Positions 10,041-20,719 of a stretch of 64,000 nt of DNA are shown here, in pieces (positions within the stretch are counted from its first letter, which is position 1; every line of letters begins with the position of its first letter). The notes under the pieces are model-generated. The model had not been told where the DNA came from. It was given only the letters and a program-made list of their open reading frames with translations, and ran no database searches. Origin of the DNA: Lepisosteus oculatus (taxonomy: Eukaryota > Chordata > Actinopteri > Semionotiformes > Lepisosteidae); NCBI RefSeq assembly GCF_040954835.1, contig NC_090708.1, positions 27,974,001 to 28,038,000 of the forward strand, given 5' to 3'. Position numbers and translations under genes: made by a program.

Positions 10041-10819
10041 TTAGCTACGCCTTGATCGTGCACAGATTGGCGTGGCGTGGTTTTTTTTTGTTTTAAAGGA
10101 AGCAGGAGTGGAGGAGATATATGTATGTATGTTTTTGGTGTTTTCCTTGTTTGTGAAATACATATACACACGCACGACATTAACATAAACACACCTCATA
10201 ATAAAAGAGCAAAGCATTAAGTAGCAGGATTTAAAGGACGTTGAGACCTGAGAATCGCCCTGATTGAGCTCAGTGCGTAAGTCCACCCCGGGGCAAAAGC
10301 AGCGATGCTGGCGTTCTGGGGATGGTGAATTACTGATCAAGAAAGGGGGTTTTCGAGGTCTCGTTTCTTACCTGTGAACAGTGCGGTGTAAATCCTCTCT
10401 AAAGTCTCTGACAGGTATTTAGATCCGGAGGTAACAGACGCCCTTGGCTGAATGAGTGCAGTAATGCACAGGTTTTTCCAAGTGAAAACATCCCCCTACT
10501 GAATGAGCTGTTACCTCACACACGACAAAAGTAAATCTTAAAGAGACCGAACATGTGCGCTAACTGATGGTTTGAGAAAGTGGTGGAAGGGTCCGTTTAA
10601 ATATCGGAAAAGTGTGAGTTGACGGAAAAGAAGGAGAAAAATATGGAAAAAGCTGAGTTTGTCAGAGGGAATTTGGGGCGAAGACGCCTGTAAAGAAAGC
10701 ATATATGAGTATTGATTGGCAAAAGCACAAGCATGTAGCTCCCACCCTGGTGCACGGCCGGCACCAGTAGTGGCAGATACATGACGAAAAAGAAAGAAAT
10801 TGGGATGTGACTTAAAAGT

Positions 10820-11323
10820 GTGTTTACGGGGAAAATAAAAACCCGGAAAAAAAAATATACTTTACTCACTACGAAAGAGTATAGAAAAAAAAAGCTAGAA
10901 GAGGCAGTACAGGAGAATGAGAAACTAAAGAAGGAATTAACTCCTGGTCACGCTGCACTGGTTAATGTGCTGCAGCCGGCGACTAAGTTATGTCCTGCTC
11001 TCCCACAGGGGAACAAACAGGCAGGAAACGAAAATAATTGGGATCAATTCCCTCAGTGGCCATATGGAGAAGGGGGGTCTGATTGGGATAACACTTGGTA
11101 TGAGTGTGATAAAGACGGATCAGGGTCTCCCCTGTTAGAGGGAGGGCGCCCGCAGATCTGTACTCTCACTCGAAGTGGGAAAGGACTTGATGTAGCAGGG
11201 GCTGGCGCCGTTGATGACAGTGCCACTCTAACACTGTCTCGCACCCCGTCGAGGGGGTCTGCAATCGCACCTACCTTCCCTGATTTCCCCCATACGATCA
11301 AATCCAAAACCGTAAGATATTGA
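10820..11323 (+). pseudogene. ERV1 gag remnant
   Basis: An open frame of about 167 codons with no ATG at its start (the first codon is GTG), so only an open remnant. The N-terminal third is highly charged (KTRKKK, EYRKKKLEEAVQENEKLKKE) and would form a coiled coil. The middle is acidic and Trp-rich (WDQFPQWPYGEG) and the end is Pro/Ser-rich. Position between leader and protease supports gag. I see no capsid major homology region and no zinc knuckle, so capsid and nucleocapsid appear to be deleted. Gag normally exceeds 450 residues. Confidence 0.55.
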
Positions 11324-11839
11324 CCGGTGGGCTAAAGTACCGCACCCGAAATTAGAAATGCAGCGAACCTGGAGTGCGCTTCAGGAATTAAAAGGATTCA
11401 TGTAAAAGTAAAACAAGAATACAGCACATTGTATTACGAAGAGAAAAATATATTCTCGATGTGTATGTGTGTTTTATGAATTTGTGTGCCGGCATGTATG
11501 TGTGTAACTGTGAGTTTTGGTCTACTAAATGACGGTGTGAGTGTGTTTAGCCAGCGGGACTGGCTAGAGACGTAACTAAAGAGACTTGACGAAAATCGAC
11601 TTAAGGAGATTGGAAAATATAAGAGCGTCTGAAACGTATAAGTACAGTACAGGTGGACGTAAAAGTAGTTAAACAGTTTTTGTATTTTTTATACAATTAG
11701 TTGCAATAATGGAAACAATTTGGTTTTATTCGAATGTCTCGAAACCAGACATGCTGAAACGCTGTAGGTTTAGAATCGAGACTGGGGAGAATAACGTCTT
11801 GTGAGAAAATCTGTTTACCTAACGATTAGATCCTGTAAA

Positions 11840-12494
11840 TCCCTTGTAGCCTCCCTAAGTCTGTCCCAGTCCAGTGGATAAAAATGTACTGTTAATGGAG
11901 TGTTGGTTTCTCTGTTAGGGGATACTGGAGCACTACTGTCCTGCTTGTTTCACTCCTCTGTTCAACAGTGTACTATAGAGCAATGTATATGGGAAGATGG
12001 CAGGAGGCCACAGGAGTATTGGGACAGCAAGTTTTACTTGCCGAGTACCAGATTTTAATGGGTGGTTTTATTCCAGATCTATTGGGTTGGAATATTATGC
12101 ATTACAAAGAATGACTATGCAGAACAGGGTATCACGTGGCTTCAACTGGCTGTGATCACTCAGTATGTTGATGGTATTCTGAGTGCTTCCCCTGACGAGG
12201 AAACCCACAAGTCTGAGTTGCTTCAGCTTTTGAGTGTGTAATAGAAGCAGTTATGATAAGGCCCTTTTGTATCTAGCATTGTGAAATTTTAACAGGGCCT
12301 GGGTGCAATGTTTTTTACAGGGTGAGCACAACTCTTAACAGATCTGCTTAAGGGGGGAGTGCAGTACAAGGACAAGATTGCCTTGGTTCCTGCAGCAAAA
12401 GCCGCCTTTAATAATTTGAAACAAGTTCTCTTACAGGTGCTGAGACTGGGGTTTCCTCAGATGGATCAACCATTCCTTTGTATTATTGCAAGTA
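11840..12494 (+). pseudogene. ERV1 pro-pol remnants
   Basis: Fragments remain in pol order. The protease active site appears as LLGDTGALLS (DTG codons at 11921-11929). Next is the reverse-transcriptase catalytic box with its downstream stretch (QYVDGILSASPDEETHKS, about 12161-12214), where the usual second Asp of YVDD is Gly, followed by a stop at about 12239. A connection/RNase H start (FNNLKQVLLQVLRLGFPQ, about 12409-12462) follows in another frame. Most of RT, RNase H and integrase is absent. The space 11324-11839 has no recognisable coding sequence. Confidence 0.75.
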
Positions 12495-12711
12495 GCTGAC
12501 AGAGGCCACCCAAGGAGCCCGCGAGCAGGTCCTGGAGGCGTGGGGACCACCACCTGAAGGAGGGCACGACCTCATCCCAGGAGAGTGGGTGTGGATCAGG
12601 AAATTTCCTTCACAGGTTGACAACCAAGTCTGCGGTTCGAGTGGAAGGAAAAGATCGCTGGATCCACGCGCCACACTGCCGACGAGCCTCATCCCCATTT
12701 ACAGACCCAGA
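12495..12711 (+). pseudogene. ERV1 integrase C-terminal remnant
   Basis: GGHDLIPGEWVWIRKF (about 12559-12606) and then, in a second frame, a stretch with VRVEGKDRWIHAPHCRRA ending at a stop near 12712 look like the SH3-like C-terminal domain of gammaretroviral integrase. The last part runs up to the env start in a different frame, the usual gammaretroviral arrangement. The catalytic DDE core is missing. Confidence 0.6.
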
Positions 12712-14026
12712 ATGAAATCATTTCTGTCAATAATGATAATTGTTGCTGTAGAACTATGTTCCGCAGGGATTAATGATCATCTCTCCCACAAAGGAGAACA
12801 TGGAATTAATTCCTTTTTAGGCCTCTCCTATCTGACAGCTAAGAAAACCAACCAAAGTGCCTGCTGGGTGTGTGCCGCATTACCCAAATATGTACAGGGA
12901 GGACTTCCTATGGGGGCCATTCCTTGGCGTCTCGAGGAAGTCATAGGCATGATCATTTGGAGGGATAATTTAGGAGATTTTAATATGACAAACTATGGGG
13001 GTTGCCATAACACGACTTTAACCTGCACAACATTACAATATCTACAGGAGCTAGGCTTAGAGCCCACGAGTTTCACAGGCTCTTACGCTCCTAAATATAA
13101 CAGAAGCCATACACCACCATACCTGACTCTAAATAAGGAACGTGAGGGAAACATATGTTTTCAGCACACTAATGGTCTGCACTTGGTTGGATGGAGTCGT
13201 TGCAACCTTACCATCGCTGCAAATATATCCACCTCTACCTTCCAAATTCCAGGATGGGATCGGCACACCCCACAATTCGGTATAAGTTTCTTATTTTCAG
13301 AGGCATGGGGAGCGCCAAATGGAACATATTTCATTTGTGGAAAACGAGCCTACCCATGGTTGCCAGCCCAGTGGTCTGGCTCATGTTATTTAGGATATGT
13401 GGTTCCTCATATCCGTGTTCAAACCCACACCCCCTTCGGACCTAACCACAGACCACAAAGAAAATTGGCTGATTGGGAATATTATTTAGGTATAATATTT
13501 CCACAAGCCGGCATGAACTTTCTGAGTCGAGAGTTAATTCAAATGGCTTCGACTTTAGAAGAATTAGCAAATTCTACCTCATCTAGTCTGAAGGCTGTTA
13601 ATGATGAGATGGTAGCCCTCAGAACAGCGGCCATGCAGAACCTACTAGCTTTAGATTATGTACTGGCGGCCCAAGGAGGAACTTGTGCAGTAATTGGCAC
13701 TGAATGCTGCACATATATCCCTGATAATTCTGAGCACATCTCAGATCTGGCCCAACACATTTACAATGAGGGACAGAAATATCAGGACTATTATACTGAA
13801 AATTGGGGAATTGGATCTTGGGTAAAGTCTGTGTTTGGGGCCTGGGGCGGAACTTTTTTTACAGTGTTTATTTGTAGGAATAGTATTGTTTATATGTATA
13901 ATTGTAATCATCACGTGCACAAAAACATGTATCACATCTTGCCATAACCGTGGAACGGACAATGTCATGGCAATACATACCTGTTCGCCAAGAAAGGAAA
14001 GATCTGCCCTGACATTGTATGTATAA
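12712..14026 (+). pseudogene. ERV1 envelope gene, frameshifted near its membrane anchor
   Basis: I choose the ATG at 12712 because it opens a hydrophobic signal peptide (MKSFLSIMIIVAVELCSAG); the frame is open further upstream but only with a GTG. The surface part has CWVC (a CXXC motif of gamma-type envelopes), several N-glycosylation sites (NMT, NTT, NRS, NLT, NGT) and QWSGSC. A basic RPQR lies before the transmembrane subunit. That subunit has a helical heptad region (about 13540-13640) and C-X6-CC (CAVIGTECC, 13684-13710). The frame ends at 13947. The hydrophobic anchor (FVGIVLFICIIVIIT) lies in another frame (to 14026), so a shift occurred near the T7 run at 13854-13860. Otherwise no stop interrupts the frame. 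As it stands the product would lack a normal anchor. Confidence 0.88.
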
Positions 14027-14059
14027 AAATAGGCTACACTGACGTATGCCATATTTTAT

Positions 14060-14069
14060 AAGGGGGGAA
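14060..14069 (+). other. ERV1 polypurine tract
   Basis: AAGGGGGGAA lies immediately before the TG of the 3' LTR, the normal place for plus-strand priming. Confidence 0.8.
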
Positions 14070-14479
14070 TGAAGAAAGATGTGAAGACGGGGGTTTGAAT
14101 TTAATCTTTTCTGTAGGGGGTTTAGACTTCCAAGTCACAAGCAGGGGTTTACGGCAGGAAAGGGGGTTAACTGATAAGGATTGCAGATGCCAGCTAGGAA
14201 CCCCCCTGGGTGTAATGTTAAACTGACCATTTGCCCAGAACATCATAAACTGGCCAAATACCATGAACCCCCCTCTTTACCATCAGACCGAGTGACGTCA
14301 GAAACGAAGAAGAAAACTGTATATAACCCAAAAGTTTGTAACAATACGGTGAACAATACTTCGGTTTTGTTGTTTCTTGCGGGAAACAAGACTTCGGCTT
14401 TATTGTTCCTTGCATGCAATAAACTCATCTGTTTTCACTTCATCTCGGGATCAAGAACCTTATTTCTTCTGTTACAACA
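14070..14479 (+). repeat. ERV1 3' LTR
   Basis: 410 bp, the same limits and sites as the 5' LTR, with two visible substitutions (14152 and 14307). It is followed by CTGT (14480-14483) and then by the continuation of the interrupted R1 sequence. Confidence 0.93.
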
Positions 14480-14483
14480 CTGT

Positions 14484-15164
14484 GCACATTTTAATCCGCT
14501 TAGTTTTGAATATTTATATGGAATTTTACCACTTAAGGGAAATTTTAGTAGCTGAGCATAAAAAGAAGAGGAGCATAACTCATCTGAAGGTCAAAAAACT
14601 TTAGGAACATAAACATTACTGTATGTACATAAACTGTACTGTGTATGGCTGGTCTTGATAGTTTAAAGAAAAAAATACACACCAGTCTTCCATTTCTCCC
14701 TAAACATTTTAAGCATGAAAGTTTTATGAAACAGTACCCAAATATGTGATTTCTGTATAGAATGAATTTTAATTTTTAAAAATTATTTAACAAAGAAATT
14801 AAGCTGTTTACATCTTCCGCCTAAGAACAGTCACCCGTTGCTACCCAACGCAGAAACACAGCCACTAACTAGCAAAGAGAGGACATTAGCTAGCCAATAT
14901 GATAAAGAAATAAATGATTATTTTGTTTATTTCTTTTGCACATTTATTTGAATATTTCCATCGATTGTACAAGCACTTGGAAATTGTCCAATCCCTAGTT
15001 CATCAGGCATTTTCTTTTACGCTGCGGGCATTCTCCTGGTCTGTGTCTTCTAGGATATAATGCCAGCGAACTCTTGTTTTTATGTCCACTATAACAGACA
15101 ATCTCCTTTGCTTTTAACCGAGCATTTAATAATTTCCTAAAAAGAAAATGATTTACTTTATTTC
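14484..15164 (+). repeat. R1 continuation after ERV1
   Basis: Resumes with GAATATTTATATGGAATTTTACC and the CCATTTCTCCCTAAAC module, the order seen at 1620-1800 and 4510-4850. From about 14800 it grades into sequence I do not recognise, then a short piece of the AGGCATTTTCTTTTAC module (15005-15130). There is no coding sequence. Confidence 0.5.
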
Positions 15165-15206
15165 CCTCACGGGATCAATAAAAGTATCTATCATCTGTCT
15201 AAACTA
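15165..15206 (+). mobile_element. LINE 3'-tail fragment
   Basis: CCCTCACGGGATCAATAAA followed by a GTATCTATCATC tail. It is the inverse of the 3' end of the LINE at 24034-25486 (GATACTTTATTGATCCCGTG), so a very short copy of that family. 15207-15475 holds nothing I recognise. Confidence 0.5.
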
Positions 15207-15475
15207 TGGGACAGAATTCTGGGGTCTCCCCATACCAGAGATTATGGTAGGGCTTCAGAATGGTGATTGGCTGACACCATCCGACACCCCTCTGATTGGA
15301 GAAAAAAGACGTGCTGGTTTGCTATACATATAGTACTGTACCAGGAAGAGAATTTCTTTCTGTTCGAAATGTGTATTTTAAAAGTTTAAGAAGTAAAAAC
15401 CTTACAGCGTACACAGATTTTGTTATCTTTGTCTTATGCATAATAATGTTCACCGCTTTGTCTAGCAAATTAATA

Positions 15476-16316
15476 ATAAACTTTATTTTATATAGCGTTT
15501 TAAACGAATAAGTAATTAGATTGCTCATAAACCTAATCACTTGCTTTTTCTTTTTATTAAGGCTCAGATTTCAACTATAGATCGTATTATTAATAACCAT
15601 AATAACAACCAACCAAAAAAAACAACCATATAAACATAATACCAACCAAAAACATAGATAACGACCACAATACAAAATCAAATATATCAAACCATTATAC
15701 TCTCGCAAATTCCTCGAATTATCATAATCCCGCTCCTTATGCAAAACCAAACCCCCCTCCCATCTCAGTTTATCCTCTTTATCATCCTCAAAATCTACCT
15801 CGATTTTCAACTTAAAGCATTACTGCTTACTGGGTTTACTGGGGGGGGGGGGGAGGTGTTTTTCACTGGAAATCTCGCCTGCTTCCACTTTACTCAACCC
15901 CCTCTCTGCCGGACTGCTGGCTGTGACGAATTAAACCGGTTTCACGGGTATTTTCAAAGTAGGAAGTACAGTGTTAAGTGGTAGCTGGGCTCCTCCCTCA
16001 ATAGAATCGCTTTAACATGCTAATGCTTGTTTTAACAGTCCGGGAGTGGCAAGCTTCCAATGTCAACTCGACTCGATTGGAAGACAATGAACGTATTTTA
16101 GCCCTAAATGAATTAATAGCAAACATGGTTTACATAAAATACATTTTTCCAAGAAAGTTTATAATAATACGATCTATAGTTGAAATCTGAGCCTAAATAT
16201 AAAGAAAAAGAATTTTCAGAGAGCAATCACACTGTGTTTATGTAGAAAAAGCGATTAGGTTTATGAGCAATCTAATTACCTATTCGCTTAAAATGCTATA
16301 TAAAATAAAGTTTATT
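15476..16316. mobile_element. Terminal-inverted-repeat element, non-autonomous
   Basis: Inverted repeats at 15476-15600 and about 16155-16316 share AAACTTTATTTTATATAGC, TTAGATTGCTCATAAACC and GCTCAGATTTCAACTATAG in mirror order. The interior is low-complexity (AACCAACC-type stretches at 15600-15800), with a run of 13 Gs at 15841-15853 and a block (15930-16130) that recurs at 38990-39260. There is no transposase frame. A partial copy of the arm is at 19870-20090. Confidence 0.65.
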
Positions 16317-16859
16317 TAGAGATGAATGATCAGTGTCACAGTATAATAAATTTCGTAGGAGGGCTTGGACAGATTCCAAGTGCATTTTTGCAATTTACAT
16401 TGCAATTTAGAGCTTTCTGGCAAGAGGAGACACCCAAATTATAATGTAACATGACACTGTTTGTGCATGAACAAAGTTATACTGCAATTTTCCTTAGATA
16501 TGCGATTAAAAAAAATATTTTTTGAATCCCCCGCGGAACACACTCCATAAGAATCAGCGCTTTTATACACTATATCGCTCTTAAACACATATATTTAAAC
16601 ACGCGTTTACGATTTAAATCAAAACGCGATTCAAATCAATATAAATGTTTATTTTGTAACACATAGGTGACTATTCATTGTTATTAAAAAGACTTAAATT
16701 CGATCATATTGTGATATTTAGAAATATAAATTTGTTTGGTGCGAATGAGGTTTTATTTAATCTCTGACCAAGGGAAACATTTCATTTTTCAAAGAAATGT
16801 TTGTTAAAAAATAAAGTCATAGTTCCATGGGATTCAATCACATTTATACATTTTAGAAA
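16317..16859 (-). repeat. Reversed R1 modules
   Basis: Holds the TTTCTGGCAAGAGGAGACAC module (also at 26605, 39560 and 40930) and, in reverse, the GATTTAAATC / AATGAATAGTCACC / ATCACAACATGATCGA modules seen forward at 5200-5350. No coding sequence. Confidence 0.5.
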
Positions 16860-18085
16860 CGTTTCATCCATACAAACACCACAAAACTATTCTCGATTGT
16901 ATTTCTGAATGGTATGTTTTAAATACATCTAATTAAGAACATTAGGTGTTACCATAAACTTTTAGCAATAATATTAAATTTAGCACTGTAATAAGTTGTT
17001 GCACTTTCCCCCGCATCTTGTAAAAATATATTTTCATTGTTCAAATATACATTAAATCTGACTATCATATAATAAGTTAAATACAAAACTAAAGAAAAAA
17101 TAGGGTTAAATATAATTCAAAATATTTTGCTAACAATGTTAACTGTTTATAAATAATACATTGTATTAACTAAAGAGTAGGATGGCACACTTGTTAGTAT
17201 GCTTTTTGTTTTGTTTTTCATAAATACAACAGTAGTACCTGATGTCTCAGTGGCTTTCAAAATTAAATTATGCATGCAAACCTGTGAACTAGAAAGATAA
17301 CTAAGATATCCATCCATTTATAATGGTGGCAAAGTGGTTAGCATTGCTATCTTGGAGCACTGGGGTCCTAGGTTCAATTCCTGCCATCCTGTGTGTGTGG
17401 GGTTTGCATGTTCTCTCTGGGTTACATGGTTTTTCTCCATATGTGTGATATGACTCTCTCTCGCACTCCAAAACATACTGGTAAGTTAATTGGTTTATGG
17501 GAAAACTGGCCCTGGTGTGTGTGTGTTTGTGTCTGTCTGTCCTGTGATGGACTGGCGCTGTGTCCAGGGTGTATTCTGCCTTGTGTCCGTTGCTTACTGG
17601 GATAGGCTCCAAATCCTCTGTACTGGATAAAGAGATTAGAAATGGATGGAAGTAAAGGCACTGTGTGGATGGAACTATACACAGTGTTAGAAACCCACTA
17701 TGAAATGGCAGCATCTCACTGAGAATAAAATATTTTATAGTGCTGGCTTAAGGAAACAGCCTTTCCACCTCTCTTGCACATCAGTATCCATACCTAGTTA
17801 TTTAAACAAATTGCCTCTAATTATAAACATCTTAATATGCTGGCTCTGTGGATCCACATCAGCTATGTTTGCCCATTCCTTCAATTCATGTGCATCCAAC
17901 ACACAGTTCAACGCTTGCAACTACACAAAATCTAAAATACAATCCTCATTTCAGTATCTATGTAAACATACAGTCTGTTAACTTCATCATCTTCATCAAA
18001 AGTATGCCTAACCCCATTAGGAAGTGTTCTTGTTATCAGTGTATTCCTCAGCTATCCCAAAATTATCTTCTTACCAACATCTCTA
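16860..18085. repeat. Inverted duplication, arm 1
   Basis: Matches 44545-45640 in opposite orientation over most of its length, including unique-looking sequence on both sides of a shared SINE (GTTAACTGTTTATAAATAAT; CAAAATCTAAAATACAATCC; AGTATGCCTAACCCC). The segment 17705-17870 is absent from the other arm. Sharing of the flanks shows that a larger segment was duplicated, not just the SINE. Confidence 0.75.
17323..17660 (+). mobile_element. tRNA-derived SINE
   Basis: The tRNA-like head has A-box GGTGGCAAAGTGGTTAGC and B-box GGTTCAATTCC. The body contains GATGGACTGGCGCTGTGTCC and the tail has GGGATAGGCTCCAAAT and a GGATGGA end. This body and tail are typical of abundant fish SINEs. A second copy is at 44822-45140 within the inverted duplication. 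Confidence 0.8.
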
Positions 18086-18284
18086 GTCTTTTATCCTGCA
18101 ATAACTCAGCCAACACTTAAATCTCCAAAAGCTGCTTGTGTTAATGTCTTTAAATCGCAAATATCATGTGTAAATACTGGCCATGTAATACTCAGCATTG
18201 TGGAATAATCGTTTATTTTAAAGGGAACTAGAGAAACTAAGAACTAGAGAAATCAAGAAAGGCTTTTTTTTCTAGAATTAATAA
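18086..18284. other. Unassigned spacer
   Basis: AT-rich sequence with no gene or repeat that I recognise. Confidence 0.4.
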
Positions 18285-18700
18285 ATGCACATCCTGTTCA
18301 CTGGGGAAATTAAATCCACACTGAGCAATCTTCAATATGTTCAGAATATGACAGCGAGAATCCTATCAGGGATGCATTACACCTGTTTTCAATTCCTTGC
18401 ATTGGTTATCTATCAGGTTTTGAGTCAACTTCAAAATCCTCATCCTCATTCAGTACCTACAGTATATGGCTTATTATCTGTCTACTCCCCACCTTTGTCC
18501 GTCTGACTCTGGTCTTCTAGCTGTCCTCAAGAACATCTACATTCTGTGGGTGACAGGGTCTTCTCTAGCTGCACCCCAGAGCTCTCAATTTGTATTCCGA
18601 GTGATATCAGTCATGTACCTTGAGTGCATTTAAATCTAACCTCAGAACCTTTCTTTTCAGAAGACTTAGTGTCTGTATCTGCTTCATTTTCTAATTTTGG
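18285..18700 (+). pseudogene. LINE reverse-transcriptase C-terminal relic
   Basis: Translated in several frames it shows the C-terminal signature of fish LINEs: QNMTARILSG, then a FNSLHWLSIRF-like stretch, VNFKILI, a CPSDSGLLAVLK-like piece and FRVISVMY. Stops and shifts are frequent, so it is an old dead copy. The exact clade is unresolved. Confidence 0.55.
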
Positions 18701-18779
18701 TAGCACCTCTAACTGCTTGTCTTTCTTATATGTATTTACTTTGTAATCTGTGGTCCTTTAATCTGTTTTTATATCTACT

Positions 18780-20150
18780 GCATTGCTTTGAGATGCCACT
18801 TTTAAAGGTAATATATAAAATAAAGTTTTTTATTATTGTTATAGAGAAACATGATCAGTTTTCCCTGGTTCAGAAAAAAAGATCTAAAGCATACTAGTTT
18901 GTCACTCTTCTCATTCCCTTTGCTAAATTACTTTTCATACTAATCTGATCAATCTAACTGCCAGTTTTCTGTGCTTTCTCTATCCTGCTAGATTTGCAAT
19001 TATTCTGAAAATTTTCTTCTTGAAATAACTCATTTCTAAATACCTTTTTTCACTGTTAACATCTTGCAGCAACTCTGCAACAAAATATACACTTAGCACA
19101 GTTAATCCTGCTACCAACATTGAATAAAACAAATCTATATTCTATATATATATCTTTATTTAGTGGTTTCATTAGTGACAAAGGCTAAACTTTCTTGGAA
19201 AAATGTATTTCATGTGTTGCGGAAAAAACTGACTTGCTTTAACAAAGTATGTTTACAAATCCTTTCACCTGGCAATCTACCTGAATGCCCAACTATCTGA
19301 GAAGCCCTCCATGAAACCATGGTTGCTATTATTTCATTTAGGGCTCATTGACAGAATTGCTGTTTTTTATGCATGCTAATTTTCTGATTCCTCACTCTGT
19401 TTCATGTTTATAGATAAGACTTTATTTATCGCGAAGGGAAATTGATGTACATGTTCATGTACATGATGAACATGTTTGCATGTTCTTTTGTAACATACAC
19501 CTTTTTGTGATTTTTTTGTATATCTAAGCAAGTGTTCCTGCATCCCTCTTCTGCACTATAGGCATGGCTTTTTTTCTGTTTGCTCCATTTCTAAAACTTT
19601 TTGCTCATGTGCATTTTTGTATTTTTTTACACCTCTACCACTTTAACGTCCTGAATTTTCATTTGCCTTAATTTGTAGAATGAATTTGAGTTTTAGCCTT
19701 AAAAATCTTAAGTTTTCACTATCTTTTGTTTCTTGTCCTACAACTGTTATTATTGATCACCGAATTATTGTACTTGACATGACTTCATTCAGCCTTTCCT
19801 GAACGTCTATGACAGGCAGAGAGAGTGCTGTTTCTGGTGCGATCTTTTGCAGCTGACATTTCACTGTTTTAAACGAACAAGAAATTAGATTGCTCATAAA
19901 TCACTTATCCTATATAAATACAGCGTAATTGCCCTCCGAAAATCCTCTTTTTCTTGTTCGTTTTAGAGACTATGATCGAAACTGATTTTAGATGTCAGAA
20001 AGGATTTCTTTTCTCTGTATTTCCTACATTGCTTTGTCAAGATTTTAACTTTATATTTAGGCTCAGATTTCAACTATAAATCATACACTAATTAATAGCA
20101 GTAAATACTGATGTTTTGCTCCCTCTTACCACAAATATATATATGTTTTG
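18780..20150. other. Repeat modules and AT-rich spacer
   Basis: 18780-18900 matches the inverted form of 8130-8240 and also 39775-39870 and 40170-40290 (AAACATGATCAG; TAAAGCATACTAGTTTGTCAC). 19150-19210 matches 39290-39330 inverted. 19415-19455 is a short LINE tail fragment (ACTTTATTTATCGCGAAGGG). 19870-20090 holds a partial arm of the 15476-16316 element. There is no coding sequence. Confidence 0.5.
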
Positions 20151-20204
20151 TAGCTGGGATGAACTTTATTTCGTATGCATAGCTACTACCATTCGGACAT
20201 GAAG

Positions 20205-20600
20205 CGGTTAAAGATGGCGGCAAATCAGACACCCGGGGGAGGGGGGGCGTCTTCTCGCCTCCATAACTAAAATGCCAAATAGGAGTGGCTTAAGCGACAT
20301 ACACAGTCGTGTAACTGACAGTTTGAGGTAGCCTATCGTGTAAATTTCGCTTTGTTGCTGATAGGTTAAGCTTTCGAAAAGCTGCCCCAAAGTCACGTGA
20401 CTGATTTTTCGCCCTGTTTCGTTGGTTAAACGAAATGATCACAAGCACCACCATGGTAACTGGGATGTGTAGTATTTAATTCCGTTTGAATTATAACTGT
20501 ACGTACTGTCTTCATATTTGGCCAGGGCTTTAAAGAGAAGGCGCGCCAAAAAATTTCGGTGCCGTCGTCTCCGCTTTAAAGGTACCCCCGTGCTGGAAAA
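20205..20600. promoter_or_regulatory. CpG-rich promoter-like stretch
   Basis: Contains AAGATGGCGGC (20211-20221), the YY1-type element common at vertebrate TATA-less promoters, a G-run, the palindromic E-box GTCACGTGAC (20392-20401), GCGCGCC and several CpGs in AT-rich surroundings. No coding exon or splice site that I trust follows on either strand. It could be an orphan promoter, a retrocopy 5' end, or the end of an unrecognised transposon. Confidence 0.3.
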
Positions 20601-20719
20601 ATTTGACCTCTGAACGTTTGCCCAGCGTACTCCTAGGTACTGTAACTGTCGTGTGGATAGTTTCACAAGAATCAGACAAAGGTTTAAGCATCGCTTGTTC
20701 TAGATAAAACTGCAAAAAA

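Larger units (their letters stand above)
8915..14483 (+). mobile_element. ERV1: gammaretrovirus-like provirus, internally deleted
   Basis: Two 410-bp LTRs (8919-9328 and 14070-14479) start TG and end CA. The whole is flanked by the 4-bp duplication CTGT (8915-8918 and 14480-14483). It has a serine-tRNA-type primer site, a repeat-rich leader, gag and pol fragments, an env frame, and a polypurine tract next to the 3' LTR. The 4-bp duplication and the env motifs (CWVC in the surface part, C-X6-CC in the transmembrane part) point to a class I (gamma-like) retrovirus. The two LTRs differ by eye at only two positions, so the insertion is young. Gag and pol are mostly missing, so it cannot be autonomous. 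It sits inside an R1 copy. Confidence 0.93.

Noticed and set aside
9432..10192. Several reverse frames with repeated RTPGAIKTHTS peptides
   Set aside because: They are translations of the 43-bp leader repeat on the wrong strand.
11053..11307. 84-codon reverse frame
   Set aside because: Shadow of the gag remnant on the opposite strand.
15841..15853. G-quadruplex from the 13-G run
   Set aside because: A single homopolymer without separated G tracts; more likely slippage.
19450..19474. Palindrome CATGTTCAT...ATGAACATG
   Set aside because: Short arms in AT-rich DNA next to a LINE tail; no further context to support a function.
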